Positions 1 through 7,820 of a stretch of 64,000 nucleotides of DNA are shown here, in pieces; the stretch's first letter is position 1; each line of letters starts with the position of its first letter. The stretch comes from CAWFYI01 sp963820105 (GTDB lineage: Bacteria > Patescibacteriota > Saccharimonadia > Saccharimonadales > UBA4665). The stretch is from contig CAWFYI010000001.1 in assembly GCA_963820105.1 (NCBI GenBank), forward strand, positions 186,001-250,000. Direction: 5' to 3'. Below the pieces are notes generated by a model, which saw only the letters and a program-made list of their open reading frames with translations, did not search any database and was not told where the DNA came from. A program made the translations under genes and the position numbers.

Positions 1-1
1 C

Positions 2-322
2 GGCATCCGCAACCCGTTCAATCGCGACGAAATCGTAAAAGTCGTCGCGGTATCGCGCGAGGGCGTGGCTACTTCCGGCACGGCCGTACGCGGCCAGCAC
101 ATATATGACCCGCACCAGCCCGGCAAGCTCGTCGAGGACATCAGAAGCCTGACCGTCATCGGACCGGACATCTACGAGGCCGATCGTTTCGCCACGGCAG
201 CATTCGCCATGGGCAGGGACGGCATCGCGTTCATCGAGTCGCTGGACGGCCTCGAGGGCTATATGATAGATGCCGGGAAGACCGCTACGTTCACGAGCGG
301 CTTTGAAAGGTATGCAGTCTGA
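2..322 (+). CDS. apbE: FAD:protein FMN transferase ApbE, C-terminal part (runs in from the left)
   Basis: The frame is open from the window edge, so this is the last 106 residues of a longer protein. It carries the ApbE C-terminal signature: a VATSGT segment followed by RGQHIYDP (substrate and metal-binding region), then a VIGPDIYEADRFATAAFAMG helix and a final GLEGYMID strand. ApbE moves FMN from FAD onto a threonine of Nqr/Rnf-type proteins outside the membrane. Its stop overlaps the start of the next gene (ATGA-type junction at 319-325), so the two are almost certainly one operon, and the next gene is a plausible flavinylation substrate. The signal peptide and N-terminal half lie outside the window. 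Confidence 0.85.
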   Translation, partial: GIRNPFNRDEIVKVVAVSREGVATSGTAVRGQHIYDPHQPGKLVEDIRSLTVIGPDIYEADRFATAAFAMGRDGIAFIESLDGLEGYMIDAGKTATFTSGFERYAV

Positions 323-1854
323 TGTTCAGATTCATAGATTATGTGCAGGACAGGACCACCATGTACCGCCTGCTGCTTTATTATCTGATTTACCTGCTGG
401 GCGCGGCCGCAGCGCTCAGCGAGTTCCATTACCTGCACTATAATCCCTATGCCATAGTGCTCTCGGCGGTGTACCTGGCAGCCGTATGCTGGATCAGCAA
501 CGCCGTGTTCGCCTATGCCTTCGAAGCGCCCACCAACAAGGAGTCTAGCCTGATAACCGCGCTGATATTGGCGCTTATAATCTCGCCGGTCAACTCGCTG
601 GCCGGAGCATTGTTCCTGACTGCCGCAGGCGGTCTGGCCATGGCCTCCAAGTATATGTTGGCTCCGGCCAGGAGGCATATCTTCAATCCTGCGGCCATCG
701 CAGTCTTGCTTACGAGCATAGGTGCCGGGCAGACGGCCAGCTGGTGGGTGGGCAGCAAACCTATGCTGCCGTTCGTGATCATAGGCGGATTGCTGCTGGC
801 TAGGAAGATTCAGCGCTTCCAGATGATCCTGAGCTTCGTGGCCACCACATATGCGGCGACTATTATTTACAGCCTGATCGCGCACGGTCATATCGCGGCG
901 ACCCTTAACCAGATAACGTTGAATTCAGCGCTGTTCTTCCTGGCCTTTGTCATGCTCACCGAACCCGCCACTTCGCCCGCCGCCGCAGGCAAGCAGCGCT
1001 GGTACGGAGTGCTGACCGGCCTGCTGTTCCCGCCGCAGGTTCACATCGGCACGCTATATTCAACGCCGGAGCTTGTGCTTGTTATTGGCAACGTATTTTC
1101 TTATTTGGTGGAGCCTAAGACCAAACTCTTTCCTTCGCTGGCGCAGAAAAACAAACTGTCGCCGGACATAGCCGAATTCGTATTCGATCCCGGCAAAAAG
1201 TTTACTTACCGGCCGGGCCAGTACATGGAGTGGACCCTGCCGCACAGCAGCTCGGATTCGCGCGGCGACCGGCGCTTCCTGACGCTCGCATCGTCCCCGA
1301 CCGAACCGGATATTCGTCTGGGCATACGGTTCTATAGCAACGGCAGCAGCTATAAGCAGGCTATGTTGCGAATGGACAGCGACAGCACTATTGTCGCTGC
1401 GCAGTTGGCTGGGGATTTCGTCCTGCCGGATGACGACGCGCGAAAACTGGCATTCATAGCCGGCGGCATAGGCATCACGCCCTACCGCAGCATGATCAAA
1501 TACTTGCTCGACAACAAGGAACGCAGGAACGTTACTATGCTTTACTCGTCTAAGACCGCGGATGATGTCGTATACAAGGACGTGTTTGAAGACGCGCGCC
1601 AGCAGCTTGGCATCCGCACCCTGTACTGTCTGACCGGCGAAAGACGCCGTATGCCCGAAGACAAACTCGGCAGACATTACAGGGCCGGCAAGATAACGTC
1701 GGAATTAATCAAGGGTGAGGTGCCTGATTATCACGAAAGACTATTCTACATATCCGGTTCTCATAGTATGGTGAACGATATCCGGGGCTCATTGCATAAA
1801 TTAGGCGTCCGTGGCACGCAGATCAAGGTTGATTTCTTTCCAGGTTATTCCTGA
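322..1854 (+). CDS. NQR2/RnfD-like membrane flavoprotein fused to ferredoxin-NAD(P)H reductase domain
   Basis: 510 residues. About residues 15-265 form an eight- to ten-helix membrane domain of the NQR2/RnfD/RnfE type, with HIFNPAA near 119-125 and MLTEPATSP at 211-219; Thr217 sits where this family carries covalent FMN. Residues about 280-510 form a reductase: RRFLTLASSP at 317-326 matches the flavin-binding RxYS/T motif and AGGIGITPYRSM at 380-391 matches the nucleotide-binding start. The fusion predicts electron flow from NAD(P)H through flavin to a membrane or external acceptor. It follows apbE with overlapping stop and start, supporting covalent flavinylation. The other Rnf/Nqr subunits are not seen here. 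The direction of electron flow and any ion pumping are inference. Confidence 0.8.
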   Translation: MFRFIDYVQDRTTMYRLLLYYLIYLLGAAAALSEFHYLHYNPYAIVLSAVYLAAVCWISNAVFAYAFEAPTNKESSLITALILALIISPVNSLAGALFLTAAGGLAMASKYMLAPARRHIFNPAAIAVLLTSIGAGQTASWWVGSKPMLPFVIIGGLLLARKIQRFQMILSFVATTYAATIIYSLIAHGHIAATLNQITLNSALFFLAFVMLTEPATSPAAAGKQRWYGVLTGLLFPPQVHIGTLYSTPELVLVIGNVFSYLVEPKTKLFPSLAQKNKLSPDIAEFVFDPGKKFTYRPGQYMEWTLPHSSSDSRGDRRFLTLASSPTEPDIRLGIRFYSNGSSYKQAMLRMDSDSTIVAAQLAGDFVLPDDDARKLAFIAGGIGITPYRSMIKYLLDNKERRNVTMLYSSKTADDVVYKDVFEDARQQLGIRTLYCLTGERRRMPEDKLGRHYRAGKITSELIKGEVPDYHERLFYISGSHSMVNDIRGSLHKLGVRGTQIKVDFFPGYS

Positions 1855-1873
1855 GGCCAACATCAAAGTACGC

Positions 1874-1879
1874 TATAAT
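1874..1879 (+). promoter_or_regulatory. -10 box (TATAAT) for the tRNA-Cys/tRNA-Leu pair
   Basis: A perfect TATAAT lies 14 nt before the tRNA-Cys 5' end and 20 nt after the stop of the flavoprotein gene. No strong -35 is visible. Both downstream tRNAs lie on the same strand, 57 nt apart, and could share this promoter. Confidence 0.55.
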
Positions 1880-1893
1880 AACGCTGGCCGTAT

Positions 1894-1967
1894 GGCACCT
1901 TGGCGGAGTAGTTACGCAGCGGTCTGCAAAACCGTTCACACGGGTGCAAGTCCCGTAGGTGCCTCCA
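1894..1967 (+). tRNA. tRNA-Cys (GCA)
   Basis: The cloverleaf folds with acceptor GGCACCT paired to AGGTGCC, an anticodon loop reading TCTGCAAA (anticodon GCA) and a T-arm around GGGTGCAAGTCCC. The discriminator is T (U73), the bacterial cysteine identity base, and CCA is encoded at 1965-1967. Confidence 0.95.
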
Positions 1968-2024
1968 AGCCCAAGACGTAGCCTTCAGTCTACTCATCGT
2001 GGTAAAAATAAGAGGGTGAAATTA

Positions 2025-2111
2025 GCGCGGGTGGTGGAATAGGTAGACACTCAGAACTTAAAATTCTGTGCCTGAGAAGGCGTGCGGGTTCGATTCCCGC
2101 CCCGCGCACCA
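2025..2111 (+). tRNA. tRNA-Leu (TAA)
   Basis: Class II tRNA with a long variable arm. Acceptor GCGCGGG pairs with CCCGCGC, the anticodon stem CAGAA/TTCTG encloses a loop with anticodon TAA, and the T-loop is TTCGATT. The discriminator is A73, as expected for leucine, and CCA is encoded at 2109-2111. It is a useful in-window comparison for the unusual CAG tRNA at 13612-13704. Confidence 0.95.
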
Positions 2112-2198
2112 AATACCCTATCTGTTTGGCAAACTATTACGCTTATGTATAATCAGGTGTAGAAAATACCATTTAATAATTGCTGATTAAGGAACATC

Positions 2199-3974
2199 AT
2201 GGAACCGATAAACCCTCCGGCCAGTCCTCCGGAACCGCCAAACGGACCGTCGGCTCCGCCTACTCCTCCGTCTTCCGTGACGCCGCCGGATACTCCAGAT
2301 TCACCGGCTTCGCCACCGCCGCCCGATTATTCAGACCCGCCACCGCCGGGTATTTCCCAAACCCTCCCATCTGACGATAACCGACCTGCGCCGCCGCCGT
2401 TTATGCCTTCAGATGCGACCGCCGCGGGGCCGTCAGGGCAGGGCGGAGCTGACGCAACTGCACCCTTCGCGCAACCCGGCCAGCCCATACAGCCCACCCA
2501 GCCTGCCAGGCCTGCGCAGCCAGGCGCGCAACCTACTGTCATGGTTGGTGACGGAGGCGTGCCTGTAGCCGGTTCCGGACCGGCATTCACGGCCTCTGAT
2601 CCCATGGCGGTCCAGGCAGCAGGCCCTGGCATGTCCAAGAAGCTTATGGTTCCCATAATCGCTGCCACGGCAGTCTTTCTCCTGATAGGCGCCACCGCTG
2701 CCTTCTATTTTGGCTATTATATGAACCCTTCCGTGATTTACAGTCAATCCTTGGGAAATACCGGCAAGGGCTACGACAAGCTGGTCGAATACGCCGACAA
2801 GGAATCCAAGCTTGATATAAAAGGATACACGGGATCCGGCTCGTATCAGATAAAGTCATCGGGTAATTCGGCGGACGGCAAGATCGCTTTCAAAGCTTCT
2901 GGTGATAATTCCGACCTCACTTTCGACGTGGGCACCGAAGGCGTACGCGTCAATGTGGATCTGCGCACCATCAAAAGCGCCACAAAAACGCCAGACGTCT
3001 ACATGAAATTCGGCGGCATAAAGGGCTTGGGCGGCGCGCTAGGGTCACCGGAACTGGACCCTGAACTAGCGAAGCTGGACAACAACTGGATCGTCGTAGA
3101 CCATACTCTTATCGACAGCCTGAACGCCCAGTCGGGGCAATCACAGTCGGACACCACCTATCCCACCAAGGAGCAGATGCTTGATGAGGCCCGCGCCTTC
3201 GGCAAGGTTAACCAGGAATACCTGTTCTCTACGGCCAAGGACAAAGCCGTTACGCAGGTCGTAAAGAAAATCGGCGCCGAAAAGGTTGACGGGCACAAGA
3301 CATACCACTACGTGATAGCGCTTCAGAAAGACAACGTAAGGAAGTACATCCTGGCGCAGCGCGACGCGCTAAAGAGCAGCAAACTGGATGACTGGCTAAA
3401 AAAGAACGATTACGAGACCGACGCCATGAACAGCTTCAGCGACGCGGCGGATTCTACCAAGGACATCAAGAGCAGCGACACCTATGACATCTGGATGGAT
3501 ACTGGCCGCCGCGTGGTTTACAAAGTACGCGTCAACGGCAAGGAGAACCCTGCCAATAACTACGTTGACTTTGGCTTGAATTACAAAGGCGGCGATGACT
3601 ATCCGTTCTTCATTTCCGCCAAGTCCGACGACGGCAGCGGTTTGACCACGAATTATTCCTTCGTCACCGACATAAATACCAAGACCGGCAAGACGGACTT
3701 CAAACTCAACGTACAGGACTCGGGATCGGATACTGACAGTCTCGCCGGAGAATTCGGTTTCCAACCCACGACCTCTGTCCAGAAGATTGACAAACCAAGC
3801 GGCGCCATACCTATCACGCAGGTTCTGAGCGATCTTGGACTGAGCGACTCATCAGGCGCCGGTGCTTCCGGCGACTTGTCGCCGGTCGTGCTTGGGAATA
3901 AACTGCACGCCAGCGAAAGTAGCGGCTCTGTCAACGCCATCCAGAACGCTTTGCTCAGAAGATTGGTCAGGTAG
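2199..3974 (+). CDS. Membrane-anchored extracellular protein with proline-rich cytoplasmic N-terminus
   Basis: 591 residues of unknown function. Residues 1-140 are very rich in Pro, Gly, Ala and Gln (runs of PP, QPGQPIQPTQ) and look disordered. A single hydrophobic helix (KLMVPIIAATAVFLLIGATA) at about residues 149-170 follows. The remaining roughly 420 residues are polar, rich in Ser, Asp, Lys and Gly, and probably lie outside the cell. The pattern of strands with a VDGHKTYHYVIAL segment recalls lipoprotein carriers of the LolA/LppX type, but this is only an impression. The start is supported by an AAGGA ribosome-binding site at 2189-2193. It follows the tRNA pair and is probably a single-gene unit. 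Confidence 0.75.
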   Translation: MEPINPPASPPEPPNGPSAPPTPPSSVTPPDTPDSPASPPPPDYSDPPPPGISQTLPSDDNRPAPPPFMPSDATAAGPSGQGGADATAPFAQPGQPIQPTQPARPAQPGAQPTVMVGDGGVPVAGSGPAFTASDPMAVQAAGPGMSKKLMVPIIAATAVFLLIGATAAFYFGYYMNPSVIYSQSLGNTGKGYDKLVEYADKESKLDIKGYTGSGSYQIKSSGNSADGKIAFKASGDNSDLTFDVGTEGVRVNVDLRTIKSATKTPDVYMKFGGIKGLGGALGSPELDPELAKLDNNWIVVDHTLIDSLNAQSGQSQSDTTYPTKEQMLDEARAFGKVNQEYLFSTAKDKAVTQVVKKIGAEKVDGHKTYHYVIALQKDNVRKYILAQRDALKSSKLDDWLKKNDYETDAMNSFSDAADSTKDIKSSDTYDIWMDTGRRVVYKVRVNGKENPANNYVDFGLNYKGGDDYPFFISAKSDDGSGLTTNYSFVTDINTKTGKTDFKLNVQDSGSDTDSLAGEFGFQPTTSVQKIDKPSGAIPITQVLSDLGLSDSSGAGASGDLSPVVLGNKLHASESSGSVNAIQNALLRRLVR

Positions 3975-4040
3975 CGGCAGCGGCGGAGCGGCGGCTTTCA
4001 TGCCTGTACGGAGCGCATAACTTGATATACTTAGACTGAA

Positions 4041-4790
4041 GTGAACGTAGTCGTCGATAAGCTGTTGACCAACTATACTTTGTCGGGAAAAGGCAAGCTG
4101 GTGCTGATATTGCACGGCTGGGGCGATAGTTCCCAAGGCTTGGCGGGCCTACAGAAAAGCCTGGCTGATGATTACAAGGTGCTGGCCCTAGATCTGCCCG
4201 GTTTCGGCGCAACCCAGGCTCCCGCGGGCAGCTGGAACCTGGATGATTACGCGGCCTTCCTGCGCGCCTTCCTGGATAAGCTCAAGCTTACCAAGCCCTA
4301 TGCGGTAATCGGGCATAGTAATGGCGGCGCCCTGGCCTTAAGGTCTATGTCGTTCGGCCTGCTTGATGCGGACCGGCTCGTACTATTGGCTACGTCCGGC
4401 GTGCGCTCGCGCGGCAATGCCAAGCGTACGGCATTTAAGCTTCTGGCAAAGGCCGGCAAGGCTGCGACGTTCTGGATGCCGGCGCGCTATCGCCGGGGAC
4501 TTCGCCGCAAGCTCTATGGCGCGGCCGGTTCCGACATGCTGGCAGTACCGCAGATGGAAGCTACGTTCAAGCGCGTAGTCCGCCAGGACGTGCAAGACGA
4601 CGCCAGGAAAATAAACAGGCCCGCGCTGCTTGTCTATGCGACGGATGACGAAGCCGTACCGCCGGCAGACGGGAGCATTTACCATAAGCTTATAAAGGAT
4701 TCGCGGCTGGAGATTATATCCGGCGGCCATTTCGTACATTTGGATCACCCCGAACGAGTCATCAGTATTATAAAGGGGTTTCTGAAATGA
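4041..4790 (+). CDS. Alpha/beta hydrolase
   Basis: 249 residues, GTG start. It shows the alpha/beta-hydrolase landmarks in order: oxyanion segment LILHGWGDSS near residue 23, nucleophile elbow GHSNGG (Ser near 94), an acid in YATDDEAVPP and the catalytic His in GGHFVHLDHPE close to the C-terminus. A cap region rich in Lys and Arg lies between the elbow and the acid. The substrate cannot be told. It overlaps the following Mur ligase gene by 4 nt (ATGA at 4787-4790), so the two are translationally coupled, which hints at a cell-envelope role. Confidence 0.85.
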   Translation: MNVVVDKLLTNYTLSGKGKLVLILHGWGDSSQGLAGLQKSLADDYKVLALDLPGFGATQAPAGSWNLDDYAAFLRAFLDKLKLTKPYAVIGHSNGGALALRSMSFGLLDADRLVLLATSGVRSRGNAKRTAFKLLAKAGKAATFWMPARYRRGLRRKLYGAAGSDMLAVPQMEATFKRVVRQDVQDDARKINRPALLVYATDDEAVPPADGSIYHKLIKDSRLEIISGGHFVHLDHPERVISIIKGFLK

Positions 4791-6226
4791 TGCGCGAGCT
4801 ATTAAGCTTGTATCTTCCCGGTTATCCGAAAGTGCTTACGTACATGTTGCAAAGCAGCGAATACCGTCCCGGTCCGTACGTAGCATGGGTCAATCGAACC
4901 AAGGATTTCGGCACGGTCATGCGGCGCCGAACGCTGGAGCCGACCAGGCCGGCCCGGCTGCTGCTGGCGGCGCTCCGGTTTGGCATGCTGCTACAGATCA
5001 CAGCCGGCCTGCTGCTGATTTACCTTGGCATTTGGCACGCCCTGGTCGGCGGCCCAGCGTTCGGCGCCGCCCTGGTTATCACTTATCCTTTCGTCTGGGC
5101 TTATCTGGCGGTAGTGCCGCTGGTCTTGGGCCGCGAGTTCGGCGCCAAGCCAAGGGAACAGCGCGCTGTCAGTCGCTCCGAAGCCTTATTCGCCGGACAT
5201 CCCGGCATCCGGATCGCGGTGGCCGGAAGTTACGGCAAGACTACCATGAAGGAGTTGCTGAGCACTGTTCTGGGCGAAGGCCTGAAAGTAGCCGCGACGC
5301 CAGCCAACAAGAATGTCAGCATCAGTCATGCCAAATTCGCGGCCGCCCTGGCAGGTGATGAGGATGTGCTTGTCATAGAGTACGGCGAGGGCGAACCGGG
5401 CGACGTCGCCCGGTTCGCGCGCCTTACCCATCCTACCTACGCTGTCATTACCGGCCTGGCGGCCGCCCACCTGGATCGTTATAAGACCATCCAGGCCGCC
5501 GGCGAAGACATTTTCAGCGTAGCCGAATACTTGAAAGGCAGGAACGTCTACGTAAACGGCGATTCCCCCGAAACTAAATCTTTCATCAAGCCCTCATACG
5601 AGGTCTTTAATGGGCAAAAAGCACTTGGCTGGAAGATCTCTGACGTCAAAGTCAATCTGGACGGTACGAGCTTCACAATCAGCAAGGGCAAAAAATCGCT
5701 GAAGCTCAAAACGGGTTTGCTCGGCAGGCATCAAGTAGGCTTCGCGGCTTTCGCGGCTGCTTTGGCCTTAAAACTTGGCCTGAACGAGGAGCAGGTCCAG
5801 GCCGGTATAGATAAGACCGCATCGTTTGAGCATCGCATGCAACCGTACCAGCTGTCCGGCGCCTGGATCATCGATGACACGTATAACGGCAATCTGGAAG
5901 GTATCCGCGCCGGTACGCGCTTGCTCAAAGACCTTGATGCCAAGCGAAAGCTATACGTTACACCCGGTTTGGTCGACCAAGGCGGAAAGACGGCAGAGAT
6001 CCACCGCGAGGTAGGCCGTTTGATCGCCGGGGCAGAACCCGACATAGTCGTGCTGATGCAGAATTCCGTGACAGGTTTCATAAAAGAAGGCCTGAAGACG
6101 GCCCGCTTCAAAGGAGAACTCAGGCTCGAGCCTGACCCGCTGGATTTCTACACCAACCTGAACCATCTGGTAGCAACCGGCGACCTGGTGGTTATGCAGA
6201 ACGACTGGACCGACAACTACGCTTAG
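4787..6226 (+). CDS. murF: Membrane-anchored MurF-like Mur ligase
   Basis: 479 residues. The N-terminus has two membrane helices (about 58-82 and 92-114) in place of the usual MurF substrate domain. The Mur ligase ATPase core follows: P-loop GSYGKTT at 147-153, then a central domain with an EYGEGEPGD segment, and a C-terminal domain with DDTYNGNLEG, equivalent to the DDxYNxNP motif of MurF. The likely reaction is ATP-dependent ligation of a D-Ala-D-Ala-type dipeptide in peptidoglycan synthesis. A D-Ala-D-Ala ligase gene lies at 8992. Its stop overlaps the stop of the convergent gdhA by 4 bp. Confidence 0.8.
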   Translation: MMRELLSLYLPGYPKVLTYMLQSSEYRPGPYVAWVNRTKDFGTVMRRRTLEPTRPARLLLAALRFGMLLQITAGLLLIYLGIWHALVGGPAFGAALVITYPFVWAYLAVVPLVLGREFGAKPREQRAVSRSEALFAGHPGIRIAVAGSYGKTTMKELLSTVLGEGLKVAATPANKNVSISHAKFAAALAGDEDVLVIEYGEGEPGDVARFARLTHPTYAVITGLAAAHLDRYKTIQAAGEDIFSVAEYLKGRNVYVNGDSPETKSFIKPSYEVFNGQKALGWKISDVKVNLDGTSFTISKGKKSLKLKTGLLGRHQVGFAAFAAALALKLGLNEEQVQAGIDKTASFEHRMQPYQLSGAWIIDDTYNGNLEGIRAGTRLLKDLDAKRKLYVTPGLVDQGGKTAEIHREVGRLIAGAEPDIVVLMQNSVTGFIKEGLKTARFKGELRLEPDPLDFYTNLNHLVATGDLVVMQNDWTDNYA

Positions 6227-7428
6227 CTGATAAGCCGCTCAAGGGCCAGCATCAGCGCCGCTTCCTTGAGTGGCACCCCGGATTTTAAGGAAAAATTGTA
6301 GGTATTTTCTACGGCCGCCACCATATATTTCTCCATGGTGGTGTTAACTTTATCAAGGCTCCAGTGCTCGCCTTTCATATTCTGAAGCCATTCCAGATAG
6401 CTCACTATGACCCCTCCGGCGTTGGCTATGATATCCGGCAGGATCACCACTCCGTAATGGGATAAATAGTCGTAGGCCCTTTCGTCTATTGGCCCGTTGG
6501 CCAGTTCTAGGATGTATTTTGCCTGCACGTCGCGCATATTGTCCTTGGTGATGACATCCCCTAGGGCAGCTAGCACCAGGACGTCGACGTCGGCCCTAAG
6601 CAGCTCTTCGTTAGTGATGGTTTTCGCGCCCGTGGCCCGGTAGTCTTTGATATGCCGGCCGGAGGCTTTGAGGTTGGCCAGCTTCTGGGCGTTTAAGCCC
6701 GACGGATCGTACAGCGCGCCTTCGGCTTCCCCGGCCGCCAGCAGCTTCCATTGCGGATGGGCTTGCTCGGCCTTTAGGCAGAAGAAAGACCCGACATTAC
6801 CGTAGCCTTGTATGGCGATCGTCAGCTGTTCATCGGCCTTGCCGATCCGGCGCAGCAATTCGTGGAGCGCGACCATCCCGCCGTAGCCAGTCGCGGCGTC
6901 GCGGCCCTTGCTGCCGCCTTTTCCAAGGGTTTTGCCGGTAAAGCTGGCTTTTTTGGTGTGGTCGGTCAGCTTTTCGTACTCATCGACCATCCAGTCGATG
7001 ATGCGGCCGTCAGTGTTCACGTCAGGCGCGGGTATGTCCCGGTTAGGCCCTATATGGGGGGTCAGATGGGCGCTGTATTTACGGCTTAACTCCTCAAGTT
7101 CCGCCTCTGCTAATTCGCGGGGATCGACGGCCACGCCTCCTTTACCTCCACCTAGCGGCAGGCCGATAGCCGCCGTTTTAAGGCTCATAAGCATGGCCAG
7201 GGCCTGGACTTCTTCCAGGTGTACTGCCGGATGAAAACGGACTCCGCCCTTGTACGGGCCGCGCCTGTTGCTGTGCTGGATCCTGTAGGCTTTGTAAGTT
7301 TTCCCGCTAGACAAGGTTATATCAAAAGTATGAGCCGCATCAGCTTTCAGCACGGCCTCAATAGTCGTCTGGTCTAATCCAAGTTTCTCGCTAGCTCTGG
7401 TAATCAAAGACTGCGCGGTTTTTAACAA
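6223..7428 (-). CDS. gdhA: Glu/Leu/Phe/Val dehydrogenase (glutamate dehydrogenase)
   Basis: 401 residues, usual length for hexameric glutamate dehydrogenase. The catalytic region GPYKGGVRFHP and LPLGGGKGGVAVDP is intact, including the Lys of GGGKGG. The Rossmann segment AIQGYGNVGSFF binds the cofactor, and ELANGPID and NAGGVIVSYLEW near the C-terminus are family hallmarks. It converts glutamate and 2-oxoglutarate plus ammonia. The start is TTG, chosen because TAAGGATTAG gives a ribosome-binding site just upstream. Glutamine synthetase is at 42170. The stop codons of gdhA and murF overlap (TTAG at 6223-6226). Confidence 0.93.
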   Translation of the reverse strand: MLKTAQSLITRASEKLGLDQTTIEAVLKADAAHTFDITLSSGKTYKAYRIQHSNRRGPYKGGVRFHPAVHLEEVQALAMLMSLKTAAIGLPLGGGKGGVAVDPRELAEAELEELSRKYSAHLTPHIGPNRDIPAPDVNTDGRIIDWMVDEYEKLTDHTKKASFTGKTLGKGGSKGRDAATGYGGMVALHELLRRIGKADEQLTIAIQGYGNVGSFFCLKAEQAHPQWKLLAAGEAEGALYDPSGLNAQKLANLKASGRHIKDYRATGAKTITNEELLRADVDVLVLAALGDVITKDNMRDVQAKYILELANGPIDERAYDYLSHYGVVILPDIIANAGGVIVSYLEWLQNMKGEHWSLDKVNTTMEKYMVAAVENTYNFSLKSGVPLKEAALMLALERLIS

Positions 7429-7468
7429 AACTAATCCTTAAGTCTTGGTATTTTATACCCCGACACCC

Positions 7469-7497
7469 ATAATAACGCGAATATTTATTTTGCACAA
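7469..7497 (-). promoter_or_regulatory. Candidate gdhA promoter
   Basis: Read on the minus strand, TTGTGC (7492-7497) and TATTAT (7469-7474) are separated by 17 nt, about 40 nt before the gdhA start. If used, gdhA is transcribed separately from the hammerhead ribozyme immediately upstream. Confidence 0.5.
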
Positions 7498-7508
7498 AAG
7501 CTGCTTTA

Positions 7509-7559
7509 GCCGTTTCGCTCTTTTGAGCTCATCAGCATGAATACGCATTCATGAACGAC
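7509..7559 (-). ncRNA. Hammerhead ribozyme (type III topology)
   Basis: All conserved core positions are present on the minus strand. Open stem III strand GTCGTT (7559-7554) leads into the cleavage site GUU. A 7-bp stem I, CATGAAT/ATTCATG, is closed by GCGT. The invariant CUGAUGA follows at 7535-7529. Stem II is GCTC/GAGC closed by AAAA, then GAAA at 7516-7513, and the 3' strand CGGC completes stem III (5 bp including one G-U). Predicted self-cleavage falls between 7554 and 7553, about 125 nt before the gdhA start codon. This is a structural match made by eye; cleavage itself is inferred. Confidence 0.85.
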
Positions 7560-7598
7560 AAGGGTAAATTTTAATCCAAAAAGGATTAAGATTTCCCT
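7560..7598 (-). repeat. Long near-perfect hairpin directly upstream of the hammerhead
   Basis: AAGGG-AAATCTTAATCC pairs with GGATTAAAATTTACCCTT with one mismatch and one bulge around a five-nucleotide loop. It ends one base before the ribozyme on the minus strand and could insulate or position stem III. There is no T-run after it on either strand, so it is not a standard terminator. Confidence 0.6.
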
Positions 7599-7633
7599 TA
7601 ACGGACGGTTTGGCTTTAGTATAGTTTTGGATT

Positions 7634-7720
7634 CCCGGAAAGGACTCGACAAAGTTATTCCAAGCCTGGTTGGTAATAATAATCCCGGAATCTATGAAGG
7701 GACTCGACAGAATTATTCCA
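7634..7720 (-). repeat. Tandem pair of a structured motif upstream of the hammerhead
   Basis: Two copies (7634-7662 and 7684-7720) share, on the minus strand, GGAATAAYTYTGTCGAGTCC, then YTT, a short variable part, and TTCCGGGA. GGAAT can pair with ATTCC in the second copy and GGAA with TTCC in the first. The strictly shared core is TGTCGAGTCC. No protein-coding frame runs through them. No riboswitch class I know matches. Confidence 0.55.
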
Positions 7721-7726
7721 CCACCC

Positions 7727-7774
7727 AGGCAGACGCCAGCGAGCGTTACGCTCTTCGGTAACTGGCATCTGCCT
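7727..7774. terminator. Strong hairpin after the desaturase gene
   Basis: AGGCAGA-C-GCCAG pairs with CTGGC-A-TCTGCCT, with an internal GAGCG/CGCTC stem. It lies 47 nt past the desaturase stop on the minus strand. There is no T-run on the minus strand and only TTTAT on the plus strand, so it may protect a 3' end instead of terminating. The remaining intergenic bases 7775-7820 and 7599-7633 show nothing clear apart from a possible TATACT at 7618-7623 (minus). Confidence 0.5.
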
Positions 7775-7820
7775 TTATCACATTGTTCTAACCCTAGAAA
7801 CTTCCTACGAGTCAGACGTG

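Noticed and set aside
7554..7559. Alternative hammerhead cleavage at GUC instead of GUU
   Set aside because: That register makes a G-G clash at the base of stem I and weakens stem III; the GUU register pairs perfectly.
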